This document shows, one piece after another, positions 1 to 5,477 of a DNA stretch of 7,397 nt; within the stretch, counting starts at the first letter, position 1; the number at the start of each line of letters is the position of its first letter. The stretch covers positions 1-7,397 of the forward strand of contig CANNEJ010000066.1 of the NCBI GenBank assembly GCA_947503585.1. Reading direction: 5' to 3'. The position numbers and the translations under genes were made by a program. This stretch comes from Anaerolineales bacterium. GTDB lineage: Bacteria; Chloroflexota; Anaerolineae; Anaerolineales; UBA11657. The notes beneath the pieces are model-generated. The model was not told the DNA's origin, did not search any database, and saw only the letters and a list, made by a program, of their open reading frames with translations.

Positions 1-144
1 CATCAGGCGCCCCAGCACGCTCTGGCGGGAAACGGAGTCTGCCGGAAAGTTTGTGTCCGTGATTACGAGGTCGTCACCGTGGCCCATGCTGCGCAGTGCA
101 TACAGAACGTCTGCGTTGAGAAATGGATCGATTGATTTCAACAT
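1..144 (-). CDS. fucU: FucU/RbsD-family sugar mutarotase (5' end only, runs off the left edge)
   Basis: The first 48 codons of a leftward gene are present. The protein begins MLKSIDPFLNADVLYALRSM and continues with GHGDD, then TDTNFPADS and LGRL. This matches the N-terminus of the FucU/RbsD family, decameric cytosolic enzymes that interconvert the anomers of fucose (FucU) or the pyranose and furanose forms of ribose (RbsD). His22 in the GHGD motif lines up with the family's catalytic histidine. The NFPADS stretch is closer to FucU (which has HFPAHS) than to RbsD, so I lean to the FucU subgroup; the true sugar is unknown. The start is secure: AGGAGG lies 8 nt before the ATG. The family is usually about 140 residues, so roughly two thirds of the gene lies outside the window. 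It is divergent from the M55 peptidase gene. Seen: motifs and ribosome site. Inferred: substrate. Confidence 0.88.
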   Translation of the reverse strand, partial: MLKSIDPFLNADVLYALRSMGHGDDLVITDTNFPADSVSRQSVLGRLM

Positions 145-152
145 ACTGTGCT

Positions 153-158
153 CCTCCT
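153..158 (-). promoter_or_regulatory. Strong Shine-Dalgarno site of the fucU-like gene
   Basis: On the minus strand this reads AGGAGG, a full match to the anti-16S core, 8 nt before the ATG at 144. It fixes the start of the mutarotase gene. It is the strongest ribosome site in the window; most other genes here have a poor one or none. Confidence 0.8.
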
Positions 159-310
159 GTGTTTGCACTGCCACTTTACCAGAGATTTGGAGGGTGGGTA
201 TTATGTGGCGACTATTCTGTCTCGCTTTAGCACTTTTGGCTCGCTGTGGCAATCTTGTGCGCTAGTGGCGACGCATAAATTCCAAGGCGCACTAACAGAT
301 ACTGCGAATG

Positions 311-320
311 CACAATTGTG
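311..320. repeat. Perfect 10-bp palindrome CACAATTGTG, possible operator
   Basis: CACAATTGTG is its own reverse complement and lies in the middle of the divergent intergenic region, where a regulator controlling both genes could bind. One more matching pair (T309 and A322) lies outside a mismatched pair. A palindrome of this length is expected several times by chance in 7.4 kb, so the case rests on position alone. No regulator gene is visible in the window. Confidence 0.25.
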
Positions 321-451
321 TAAAGCCTTTTTCATGCGAACCAATTCCCCTTATCGCAATCCGGTAATAGTCTTTCCCCACTGCAAATCCCACAATAGGT
401 ACGCTGCGCAAAGACCTAAGTTCTAGTTTAAAATATTTATCAGGAACACTT

Positions 452-1267
452 ATGCGCGTCCTAATAATGTCCGACATGGAAGGCATCAGTGGCATCGTCA
501 CCTGGCAGCAGGTGAACGGCTCGCCCGATCCGATGTACCAAGAGGGGCGCCGGCTGTACACAGAGGAGATTAATGCCGCAGTGCGCGGTGCGAAAGCCGC
601 CGGCGCCACCGAGATTGTGGCGGTCGATTGCCATGGCGCCGGTGGTGACTGGTCCTTCAACTCGTTTGTGCCGGAGCTGTTGCACCCGGACTGTGATTGG
701 GTGGCGCATCACCCGTGGTCGCGCTATACCGAGCTGCTGGAGCAGGGCTGCGATGCCTGCCTGCTGGTGGGCATGCACGCGCGCAACAACACACCGGACG
801 GCGTGCTGTGCCACACGATATCCACCGTAAAGTGGCACAACCTCTGGTTCAACGACACGCTGGTGGGCGAGAGCGGCATCAACGCTGCGCTGTGCGGGCA
901 TTATGGCTGTCCGGTTGCGCTTGTCACCGGTGATGAAGCTGTAGTGCGTGAGTGCCGCGAGGTGCTTGGGGATGGCTTTACCGGTGTGGCGGTCAAGCGC
1001 GGATTGTCACGCTACTCTGCGCGCCAGATTCCGCCCGTGCGTGCGCGCCAAATGATTGAGGAGGGCGCGCGCAATGCGCTTGTTAACTTGAAGGCGGTGA
1101 AGCCGTATGTGCCGGCGCGCCCGACGACGATCACTGTGGAGATTTCCACTGTGGACAAAACAGCCGAGTTTACGGGCCGGCACGGCGTTGAAATTGTCGG
1201 CCATAACAAAGCCGTAAGCCGGGCCGACACCTGGCTGCAGGCTTGGGATCAGATCTGGCATTGGTAG
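452..1267 (+). CDS. dppA: M55-family D-aminopeptidase (DppA-like)
   Basis: This 271-residue protein matches the M55 metallopeptidases, whose type member is Bacillus subtilis DppA (274 residues), a zinc D-aminopeptidase that removes D-amino acids, such as D-Ala, from short peptides. The family's metal ligands are all recognisable: Asp8 and Glu10 in SDMEGISG, His61 in VDCHG, His109 in VGMHAR and Glu140 in VGESGINA. His121 in the LCHTI stretch matches the active-site histidine of DppA. There is no signal peptide, so it should act in the cytosol on imported or recycled peptides. The ATG is supported by AGGA at 442-445, 6 nt upstream, and by the N-terminal MRVLIMSDMEG, which matches the family start. 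The C-terminus aligns to the end of DppA, so the gene looks complete. A nucleoside deoxyribosyltransferase follows on the same strand. No dipeptide transporter lies beside it, unlike the Bacillus dpp operon. Confidence 0.92.
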   Translation: MRVLIMSDMEGISGIVTWQQVNGSPDPMYQEGRRLYTEEINAAVRGAKAAGATEIVAVDCHGAGGDWSFNSFVPELLHPDCDWVAHHPWSRYTELLEQGCDACLLVGMHARNNTPDGVLCHTISTVKWHNLWFNDTLVGESGINAALCGHYGCPVALVTGDEAVVRECREVLGDGFTGVAVKRGLSRYSARQIPPVRARQMIEEGARNALVNLKAVKPYVPARPTTITVEISTVDKTAEFTGRHGVEIVGHNKAVSRADTWLQAWDQIWHW

Positions 1268-1383
1268 TGCTTTTTGCAGCAACGCCCCGGCGCGCAATTC
1301 GTTCAGGTAATTCCTATGTGGCGCAGCAAGTTGGATTGTTGGACCTTGATGTATTCGGCCTGAGTGCGACCAAACGCGCATGA
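1267..1383 (+). CDS. Candidate 38-residue ORF bridging the peptidase and deoxyribosyltransferase genes
   Basis: An open frame starting with GTG at 1267 shares one base with the stop of the peptidase gene (TAGTG) and ends in a TGA that overlaps the next gene's ATG (ATGA, 1380-1383). It encodes 38 residues beginning VLFAATPRRAIRSG and ending VFGLSATKRA. I recognise no family. A second in-frame GTG at 1318 has AGGT at 1305-1308 before it and would give 21 residues. The exact fit between two genes, and the lack of a ribosome site before the downstream ATG, are what one expects of a translationally coupled small gene. It may equally be a chance open frame or the remnant of a C-terminal extension. 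No transmembrane segment is evident. Confidence 0.22.
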   Translation: MLFAATPRRAIRSGNSYVAQQVGLLDLDVFGLSATKRA

Positions 1384-1820
1384 AGGTTTACCTCGCCGGG
1401 CCGCTGTTCTCGCAAGCTGAGCGCGATTGGCTGAGCAGCCTTGCTGCGCGCCTGCGCGCTGATGCAATCGAATGTTTTGTGCCGCACGAAAGTTTTTCCG
1501 GTACTGAACCGGGAAGCGCCAGTGTGGTATTTGCTAAGGACCTGGAGGGAATGCGGTCCTGCGATCTCATGCTGGCGTGGCTGGATGGGGCCATGGTGGA
1601 TGATGGCACCGCTGCTGAAATCGGCATCTTCAGCGAGTGGGTGCGGCGCGGTGAAAAACTTGCGGTGATTGGCTGCTGCACAGATCTGCGCCAAATCCGG
1701 CGGCGGAGTCTCGCCGCGCACGCCGGCTTGAATCTGTTTGTGGCGGGCGCCATCCTGAGCGCCGGTGTGCTGGTTTGGTCAATCGACGACGCAATTGCGG
1801 CTGTAAAAAAATTCTCCTAA
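1380..1820 (+). CDS. Nucleoside 2-deoxyribosyltransferase family protein
   Basis: This 146-residue protein fits the nucleoside 2-deoxyribosyltransferase family (PF05014). These small cytosolic enzymes move the 2-deoxyribosyl group between purine or pyrimidine bases, or hydrolyse deoxynucleoside N-glycosidic bonds. The N-terminal VYLAGPLFSQAE is the family's first strand and base-binding loop. The segment LDGAMVDDGTAAEIG (residues 68-82) carries the DxGTxxEIG signature, with Glu80 as the expected nucleophile and Asp69, Asp74 and Asp75 nearby. NLFV (118-121) resembles the conserved C-terminal Asn segment contributed to the neighbouring subunit. Length is normal for the family. The ATG is the only sensible start, since an in-frame stop lies at 1347-1349, but no Shine-Dalgarno site precedes it; translation may be coupled to the small upstream frame. 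Base preference, and whether it transfers or hydrolyses, cannot be read from sequence. Probably co-transcribed with the peptidase. Confidence 0.87.
   Translation: MKVYLAGPLFSQAERDWLSSLAARLRADAIECFVPHESFSGTEPGSASVVFAKDLEGMRSCDLMLAWLDGAMVDDGTAAEIGIFSEWVRRGEKLAVIGCCTDLRQIRRRSLAAHAGLNLFVAGAILSAGVLVWSIDDAIAAVKKFS
1464..1479 (+). repeat. 16-bp direct repeat, copy 1 (inside the deoxyribosyltransferase gene)
   Basis: GCAATCGAATGTTTTG occurs here and, exactly, at 5257-5272. In this copy it encodes AIECF at about residues 29-33 of the deoxyribosyltransferase. The match stops abruptly on both sides. Confidence 0.6.
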
Positions 1821-1870
1821 GCCGCGCCTTCCAAATCAGAGCGCGCGGTTGAAAATTCCAGCCGGCAACC

Positions 1871-1887
1871 ATGCGGGCACCCCGCAT
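1871..1887 (+). terminator. 7-bp perfect hairpin after the deoxyribosyltransferase gene
   Basis: ATGCGGG, the loop CAC, then CCCGCAT form a perfect GC-rich stem about 50 nt after the stop at 1820. No run of T follows, so it is not a classical intrinsic terminator. It could slow polymerase or protect the 3' end of the upstream transcript. The rest of the 156-nt gap to the ABC gene holds the candidate promoter at 1939-1968. Confidence 0.3.
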
Positions 1888-1938
1888 CTAACCCGCTAAC
1901 CGCTTGGTTTTAGGCAGGCGCGGTTGCGCCACCAGTCG

Positions 1939-1968
1939 GCGACAATCCGGGCCGCGGCGCGGTATCCT
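1939..1968 (+). promoter_or_regulatory. Candidate promoter of the ABC exporter operon, giving a leaderless mRNA
   Basis: GCGACA at 1939-1944 matches four of six positions of the -35 consensus. After an 18-nt spacer, TATCCT at 1963-1968 fits the TANNNT pattern of -10 boxes. Transcription would be expected to begin around 1975, within a few bases of the ATG at 1977. No Shine-Dalgarno site lies before that ATG. Box and spacing are seen; promoter activity is inferred. Confidence 0.4.
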
Positions 1969-1976
1969 CCAAAGCT

Positions 1977-3047
1977 ATGCAAGCTGCACCCATTATCAAA
2001 GTTGACGGGCTGGTGAAGCGCTACCAGAAGGCCGAGCGCAACGCCGTCGATGGCGTCTCGTTTGATGTGGCCCCCGGCGAATTCTTCAGCCTGCTGGGCC
2101 CCAATGGCGCGGGCAAAACCACAACCATCTCAATCCTCACCACCACGCTGGCACCCACCGGCGGGCGCGTCACCATTGACGGGCACGACCTGGCAACAGA
2201 CGCGGCCGGCGTGCGGCGCAGCGCCGGCATCACATTTCAGACGCCCAGCCTGGACCGCAACCTTTCTGCCGAAGAGAACGTGCGCCTGCACGCCATCCTG
2301 TATGGCCTCTATCCGTGGCGGCCCACCTACCGCACCATGCCCGCTGCGTATCGCCAGCGCCTTGGCGAGCTGGCAGAGGTTGTCGGGCTGGGCGCAGATA
2401 TTTTCAAGCCGGTGCGCACATACTCGGGCGGCATGCGGCGCAAGCTGGAGGTGGTGCGCAGCCTCATCCATCAGCCGCGCGTTTTATTTTTGGATGAGCC
2501 ATCCACCGGGCTTGACCCCGCCAGCCGGCGCGACTTGTGGAACTATCTCCTGGAGATGCGCCGCACCGCCGACACGACGCTGTTTCTTACAACGCATTAT
2601 CTGGCTGAGGCCGAGGATGCGGACCGCATCTGCGTCCTGTCCCGCGGCCGCATCATTGCGCTGGGAACCCCGGCTGCGGTGACCACGTCACTGCTGGACC
2701 GGTATGTACTGTTGGGCGCAACAGATGCCCGTGCTTTGCGCAACGAGTTGAGCGGCAAAAATATCGCCTGGCAGGAACATGCCGGCGGCAGCCCGTATGT
2801 GCGCGTGGCGGCCAATGAAAGCGATGTGCACGCGCTGCTCAAAGCTATTGACACGCCGCTGACGATGGTGCGCACGGTGCTGCCGACGCTGGAGGATGCG
2901 TATTTGGCGCTCGTTGAGCGCGATGAGCTGGACCTCGGCGCAACCAGCGGGCCGGCCGGCATTGTGCTTGGTGCGCCGGCAGCGCCCAATGGAGATGGCG
3001 TGGCGGTGGCGAAGACACGCGCGCAACCCGTGGCGGCCGGGCAATGA
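1977..3047 (+). CDS. ABC-2 type exporter, ATP-binding subunit (DrrA-like)
   Basis: This 356-residue protein is an ABC ATPase of the daunorubicin-resistance (DrrA) group, which powers export of drugs, lipids or other hydrophobic compounds through a partner permease. The nucleotide-binding domain covers about residues 6-235: Walker A GPNGAGKT (41-48), Q-loop Gln88 in ITFQTP, signature YSGGM (149-153), Walker B VLFLDEP (169-175) and switch His207 in LTTHYLAEAEDADR. Residues of about 240-315 match the small C-terminal domain typical of DrrA proteins (DUF4162-like), ending in the PTLEDAYLAL segment. The last 38 residues or so are Ala/Gly/Pro-rich and look unstructured; many homologues lack such a tail. 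The start is chosen because MQAAPIIKVDGLVKRY fits the family N-terminus. There is no Shine-Dalgarno site and a -10-like box sits 8 nt upstream. Its stop overlaps the permease start by 4 nt (ATGA), so the two are surely one operon. The substrate is unknown. Confidence 0.93.
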   Translation: MQAAPIIKVDGLVKRYQKAERNAVDGVSFDVAPGEFFSLLGPNGAGKTTTISILTTTLAPTGGRVTIDGHDLATDAAGVRRSAGITFQTPSLDRNLSAEENVRLHAILYGLYPWRPTYRTMPAAYRQRLGELAEVVGLGADIFKPVRTYSGGMRRKLEVVRSLIHQPRVLFLDEPSTGLDPASRRDLWNYLLEMRRTADTTLFLTTHYLAEAEDADRICVLSRGRIIALGTPAAVTTSLLDRYVLLGATDARALRNELSGKNIAWQEHAGGSPYVRVAANESDVHALLKAIDTPLTMVRTVLPTLEDAYLALVERDELDLGATSGPAGIVLGAPAAPNGDGVAVAKTRAQPVAAGQ

Positions 3048-3832
3048 GTCTCGCGCACGAGTTCAACGCGCTGCTGGCAATAGCCTACCGCGACCTGCTC
3101 AAGTTTCTGCGGGACCGCTCGCGGATGGTGGGCACGCTGGTATTTCCGGCGGTGTTCATCCTGATTTTGGGCGGCGCCTTCGGCGCGGCAGCGCAGTCCG
3201 GCTATCAATTCGAATTTCAAACGTTCATCTTTTTTGGCGTGTTTGCGCAGAACATGTGGCAATCCTCTGCCACCGGGATTATTTCACTGATCGAAGACCG
3301 CGAGAATGATTTCAGCCAGGCAATTTTCGTGGCACCGCTTTCGCGCTACACCATTCTGGGCGGCAAGATCCTTGGCGAGTCGCTGGTGGCGTTGACACAG
3401 GGCATTGTCATCTTTGTCTTCGGGCTGGTGATTGGGGTGCGCATGGCCCCAAGCCAGGCGCTGGCGCTGATACCGGTTGCAATCGCCATCTGCCTGTACG
3501 GTGGCGCGTTCGGCCTGATTTTGATGGCCAATATGAACTCGCAGCGCGGCGCGCAGCAGGTGTTCCCGTTTCTTTTGCTGCCGCAGTTTTTTCTCGGCGG
3601 CGTCTTTACCCCGGTGGACAAGTTCAACCCCGTCCTCGCGTTCCTCTCGCGCATCAGCCCGCTGCGCTACGCGGTGGACCTGATGCGCGGCGGGTACTAC
3701 GGCAGCGTAGAAGGCAGCGCCGGTGCCGTGCTTGCATCACAGCCGTTTAATCTGGCGGTGATGGCGGTCTCGGGCGTCGTCTTTGTGATGATTGGGACGG
3801 CGGTATTTGTGCGCAAGGAGCGCACGCGCTAG
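3044..3832 (+). CDS. ABC-2 type exporter, permease subunit (DrrB-like)
   Basis: This 262-residue membrane protein fits the ABC-2 permease family (PF01061; DrrB/NodJ type), the membrane partner of DrrA-type ATPases. I count about six transmembrane segments, near residues 28-50, 58-80, 105-133, 138-161, 172-195 and 235-257. The N-terminal cytosolic stretch AIAYRDLLKFLRDRSRM is the usual coupling helix before the first span. Other family hallmarks are the loop EDRENDFSQAIFVAPLSR (84-101), the segment LPQFFLGGVFTPVD (179-192) and the following ISPLRYAVDLMR (204-215). Length is normal. The ATG overlaps the ATPase stop (ATGA), and no separate ribosome site is seen, so translation is likely coupled and the subunits made in step. 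Two copies should pair with two ATPases to form the exporter. The substrate is not evident; no biosynthetic genes adjoin it. Confidence 0.92.
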   Translation: MSLAHEFNALLAIAYRDLLKFLRDRSRMVGTLVFPAVFILILGGAFGAAAQSGYQFEFQTFIFFGVFAQNMWQSSATGIISLIEDRENDFSQAIFVAPLSRYTILGGKILGESLVALTQGIVIFVFGLVIGVRMAPSQALALIPVAIAICLYGGAFGLILMANMNSQRGAQQVFPFLLLPQFFLGGVFTPVDKFNPVLAFLSRISPLRYAVDLMRGGYYGSVEGSAGAVLASQPFNLAVMAVSGVVFVMIGTAVFVRKERTR

Positions 3833-3924
3833 GCTGCACCGCGCATCCCCTGAAGTTTGCTGCCGGTTAGCGGGCGGAAAAAGAAACTAGCGCAGCATTG
3901 CGCCCGGCGGCGGGGAGTACGCGC

Positions 3925-3971
3925 ACCGTTTAGCAGCTGCCAGCGGGCCGGCAGCTGCCAAACCGTTTAGC
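3925..3971. repeat. Direct repeat ACCGTTTAGC flanking the convergent hairpin
   Basis: ACCGTTTAGC occurs at 3925-3934 and again at 3962-3971, offset by 37 nt, on either side of most of the hairpin. Both copies are followed by TGCC, with an extra AGC in the first copy. The second copy contains the MFS stop codon on the minus strand; the first places a TAA in another frame. This looks like a small local duplication of the MFS gene end. Confidence 0.5.
3933..3958. terminator. 9-bp-stem hairpin between convergent permease and MFS genes
   Basis: GCAGCTGCC (3933-3941), an 8-nt loop and GGCAGCTGC (3950-3958) form a perfect 9-bp stem. It starts 8 nt beyond the stop codon of the leftward MFS gene and lies about 100 nt beyond the permease stop. 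Being symmetric it could act on both converging transcripts. No T-tract follows on either strand, so Rho-independent termination is uncertain. A smaller stem (GCGCA, loop GCAT, TGCGC) lies near 3890-3905. The rest of 3833-3966 holds no gene. Confidence 0.42.
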
Positions 3972-5229
3972 TGCCGGTGGTGGCTGCGGCGGGCTGCCGG
4001 CCGGCTTCTACAGCCAGTCGCCGCGGCGATTTCTGATTCTCCGGATCCAGGCGGCGGGTTATCAGGATCGTGATTGATGCAAAGCCCGCGGCAATCAGAA
4101 ATGGAATCTCGTAGCCCCAGAAGTTGAGCACGTAGCCGGTGGCCAGTGGCACCACGACTGCCGCCATGTGCTGCATCGTCAAGCCCATCGCCAGCGATGG
4201 CGCGATCTCCGCCGGCACCGCGATTTTTCGCAGATACGTGGCGGCGCCGATGTTGGACAGCGGCGCGATAAACATGTAGATGATGTAGCACAGGCACGCA
4301 ACTACCACGTTATCCACCAGGGCGTAACCGGTGAGGCTGATGATGTAGCCGACGTTGACCCACGCCAGCACCGGGCGTTCGCCGTGCTGGTCAATGAGGC
4401 GGCCGATGCGCGGGCCGGTGAGCATGCTGAGCGTGGTGGTGAAGATGAGCACGGCGGAAATTACCGGCACGCCCAGCCCAAAGTGATGCACAAGCACCCA
4501 CAAGCCAAATGAAAACAGGATCTGCTGGCGCGCGCCGTCGAGCAGGTTAAGCAGGTAGTAGTAGCGGTAATCGCGCGTCAGCACAATCGGGTCGCGCTGC
4601 GCAGCGTCACTGTCAACCCGGCCATCCTTCAGGTTTGGAAACCCGAAGATGGCAATGGCGGCCACCAATGCGCCGGAGCCGGCAAGCATGAATGCCGCCT
4701 TGAAATCCAGCCAGGCAAACTGAAAGCCCACAAAGACCAGCAGCATTGCCAGCAGCGCCCCGGCGCTGCCAATTGCGGTTAGGCGCCCGAGAATGCGGCC
4801 GGCGCGCCCTTCGGTGGTCAGGCTCATGCCCAGTGCGTAGTTGGTTTGCAGGTAGGTGTGGTAGCCCATGGAGCTGATTACAACCCATGGGGCCACCGTC
4901 CAAAAGTCCACGGAAAATCCAAAGGCGACATAGCCGCCAGCCAATAGCGCGAGGGCAGCAGCCGACAGCTTTGGCAATGACACGCGGTAGAGCGCCGCTG
5001 CTAGAAAGATCAACAGGAAGCCGGGGATCTCACGAATTGCGGTGATGTAGCCAAACTGCGGGCCGCTGAGCTTGAGCACCTTCTCAAAGTAGTTGGAGAC
5101 GATGCTCTGATGCGCGTTCAATGCAAAGCCGAACGCGAAAGCAGCGACAGCGATCATGATCGCGCCACGCCCCACGGGCGAGTTGCGCTCCTGCCAGACG
5201 CTCTGATACCAGGCCGGTTCGGCTTGCAT
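3967..5229 (-). CDS. Major facilitator superfamily (MFS) transporter
   Basis: This 420-residue protein has the layout of a 12-TM MFS secondary transporter of the inner membrane. Hydrophobic spans begin near residues 23, 58, 86, 112, 151 and 177 in the first half and 225, 255, 286, 308, 344 and 373 in the second. A motif-A-like loop, GPRIGRLIDQHGERPVL (272-288), follows the second span of the C-terminal half, and a charged GRAGRILGRL (141-150) lies between spans in the N-terminal half. A polar central loop (about 200-220) separates the halves. YYLLNLLDGARQQI (224-237) opens the second half. The Ala/Thr-rich C-terminal tail looks cytosolic. The N-terminal 22 residues are hydrophilic, which supports this start, though no good ribosome site precedes the ATG. 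The substrate is unknown; I would not call it a drug pump on sequence alone. It is divergent from the EamA gene and convergent with the ABC operon. Confidence 0.88.
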   Translation of the reverse strand: MQAEPAWYQSVWQERNSPVGRGAIMIAVAAFAFGFALNAHQSIVSNYFEKVLKLSGPQFGYITAIREIPGFLLIFLAAALYRVSLPKLSAAALALLAGGYVAFGFSVDFWTVAPWVVISSMGYHTYLQTNYALGMSLTTEGRAGRILGRLTAIGSAGALLAMLLVFVGFQFAWLDFKAAFMLAGSGALVAAIAIFGFPNLKDGRVDSDAAQRDPIVLTRDYRYYYLLNLLDGARQQILFSFGLWVLVHHFGLGVPVISAVLIFTTTLSMLTGPRIGRLIDQHGERPVLAWVNVGYIISLTGYALVDNVVVACLCYIIYMFIAPLSNIGAATYLRKIAVPAEIAPSLAMGLTMQHMAAVVVPLATGYVLNFWGYEIPFLIAAGFASITILITRRLDPENQKSPRRLAVEAGRQPAAATTGS

Positions 5230-5256
5230 GCGGCTACGCGATTACTTGTCGCCCGG

Positions 5257-5272
5257 GCAATCGAATGTTTTG
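5257..5272 (+). repeat. 16-bp direct repeat, copy 2 (leader of the MFS gene)
   Basis: This is an exact second copy of the 16-mer at 1464-1479. It lies about 28 nt upstream of the MFS start, within its presumed 5' leader. Read on the plus strand it also sits in a frame encoding AIECF, but no real gene is evident there. Confidence 0.6.
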
Positions 5273-5307
5273 CGGCTCATTATTGTTTGGGGCTTGCGGG
5301 AGCGCTT

Positions 5308-5313
5308 AGTATA
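5308..5313 (-). promoter_or_regulatory. Candidate -10 box (TATACT) for the MFS gene
   Basis: On the minus strand this reads TATACT, five of six matches to the -10 consensus. A start near 5301 would give a leader of about 70 nt before the ATG at 5229. No good -35 element lies at the right distance, so the call rests on one hexamer in a locally AT-rich patch of the divergent region. Confidence 0.3.
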
Positions 5314-5477
5314 AAGTAAATCAGCGCGCGGCGTATGTTTTTTGGCGGCATCCGGCTGGCGGCCTCGCGCTTTGCAAGGCTGCCGAGCAGCGCATTCAAG
5401 GCCGGCAAACAAAGGCTGCTTTCCCGGGTTGTTTCTGTGCTAACGTGGAAGAAGATTAAACTTGAAGCCTCCCCCGC

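Larger units (their letters stand above)
145..451. promoter_or_regulatory. Divergent intergenic region between the fucU-like and M55 peptidase genes
   Basis: About 307 bp separate two divergent starts, and the stretch is clearly richer in A and T than the flanking genes, especially at 270-440. It must hold promoters for both directions. I could not find a convincing -35/-10 pair on either strand. TAAAAT at 429-434 resembles a -10 box but lies only 18 nt from the peptidase ATG and has no good -35 partner. CATAAT on the minus strand (200-205) is a possible -10 for the mutarotase gene. A 10-bp perfect palindrome sits at 311-320. An 8-bp direct repeat, GTGGCGAC, occurs at 205-212 and 265-272. I see no believable gene, RNA or riboswitch here. 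Confidence 0.5.
5230..5477. promoter_or_regulatory. Divergent intergenic region between the MFS and EamA genes
   Basis: This 248-bp stretch separates two divergent starts and must drive both genes. Leftward, TATACT at 5308-5313 is the best -10. Rightward, TTGTTT (5429-5434) resembles a -35 box and TAAACT (5457-5462) resembles a -10 box, but they are 22 nt apart, too far for a normal pair. TAAACT alone would give a start only about 9 nt before the EamA ATG. One copy of an exact 16-bp repeat shared with the deoxyribosyltransferase gene lies at 5257-5272. No convincing gene is seen. Confidence 0.4.

Noticed and set aside
148..426. Plus-strand open frame of 92 codons in the fucU/peptidase intergenic region
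   Set aside because: It would start at a TTG overlapping the mutarotase ribosome site, has no recognisable domain, and fills a region that must hold two promoters.
292..660. Minus-strand open frame of 122 codons overlapping the intergenic region and the start of the M55 gene
   Set aside because: Most of it is antisense to a strongly supported peptidase gene, the protein matches no family I know, and there is no matching ribosome site.
1861..1930. Possible second inverted repeat (AACCGC with GCGGTT) between the deoxyribosyltransferase and ABC genes
   Set aside because: Six-base arms with a loop of about 16 nt are expected by chance in this GC-rich spacer, and no T-tract follows.
2597..3262. 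Long minus-strand frame of 221 codons antisense to the ABC genes
   Set aside because: It is a by-product of GC-rich codon use in the ATPase and permease genes; both of those have full family motifs and this frame has none.
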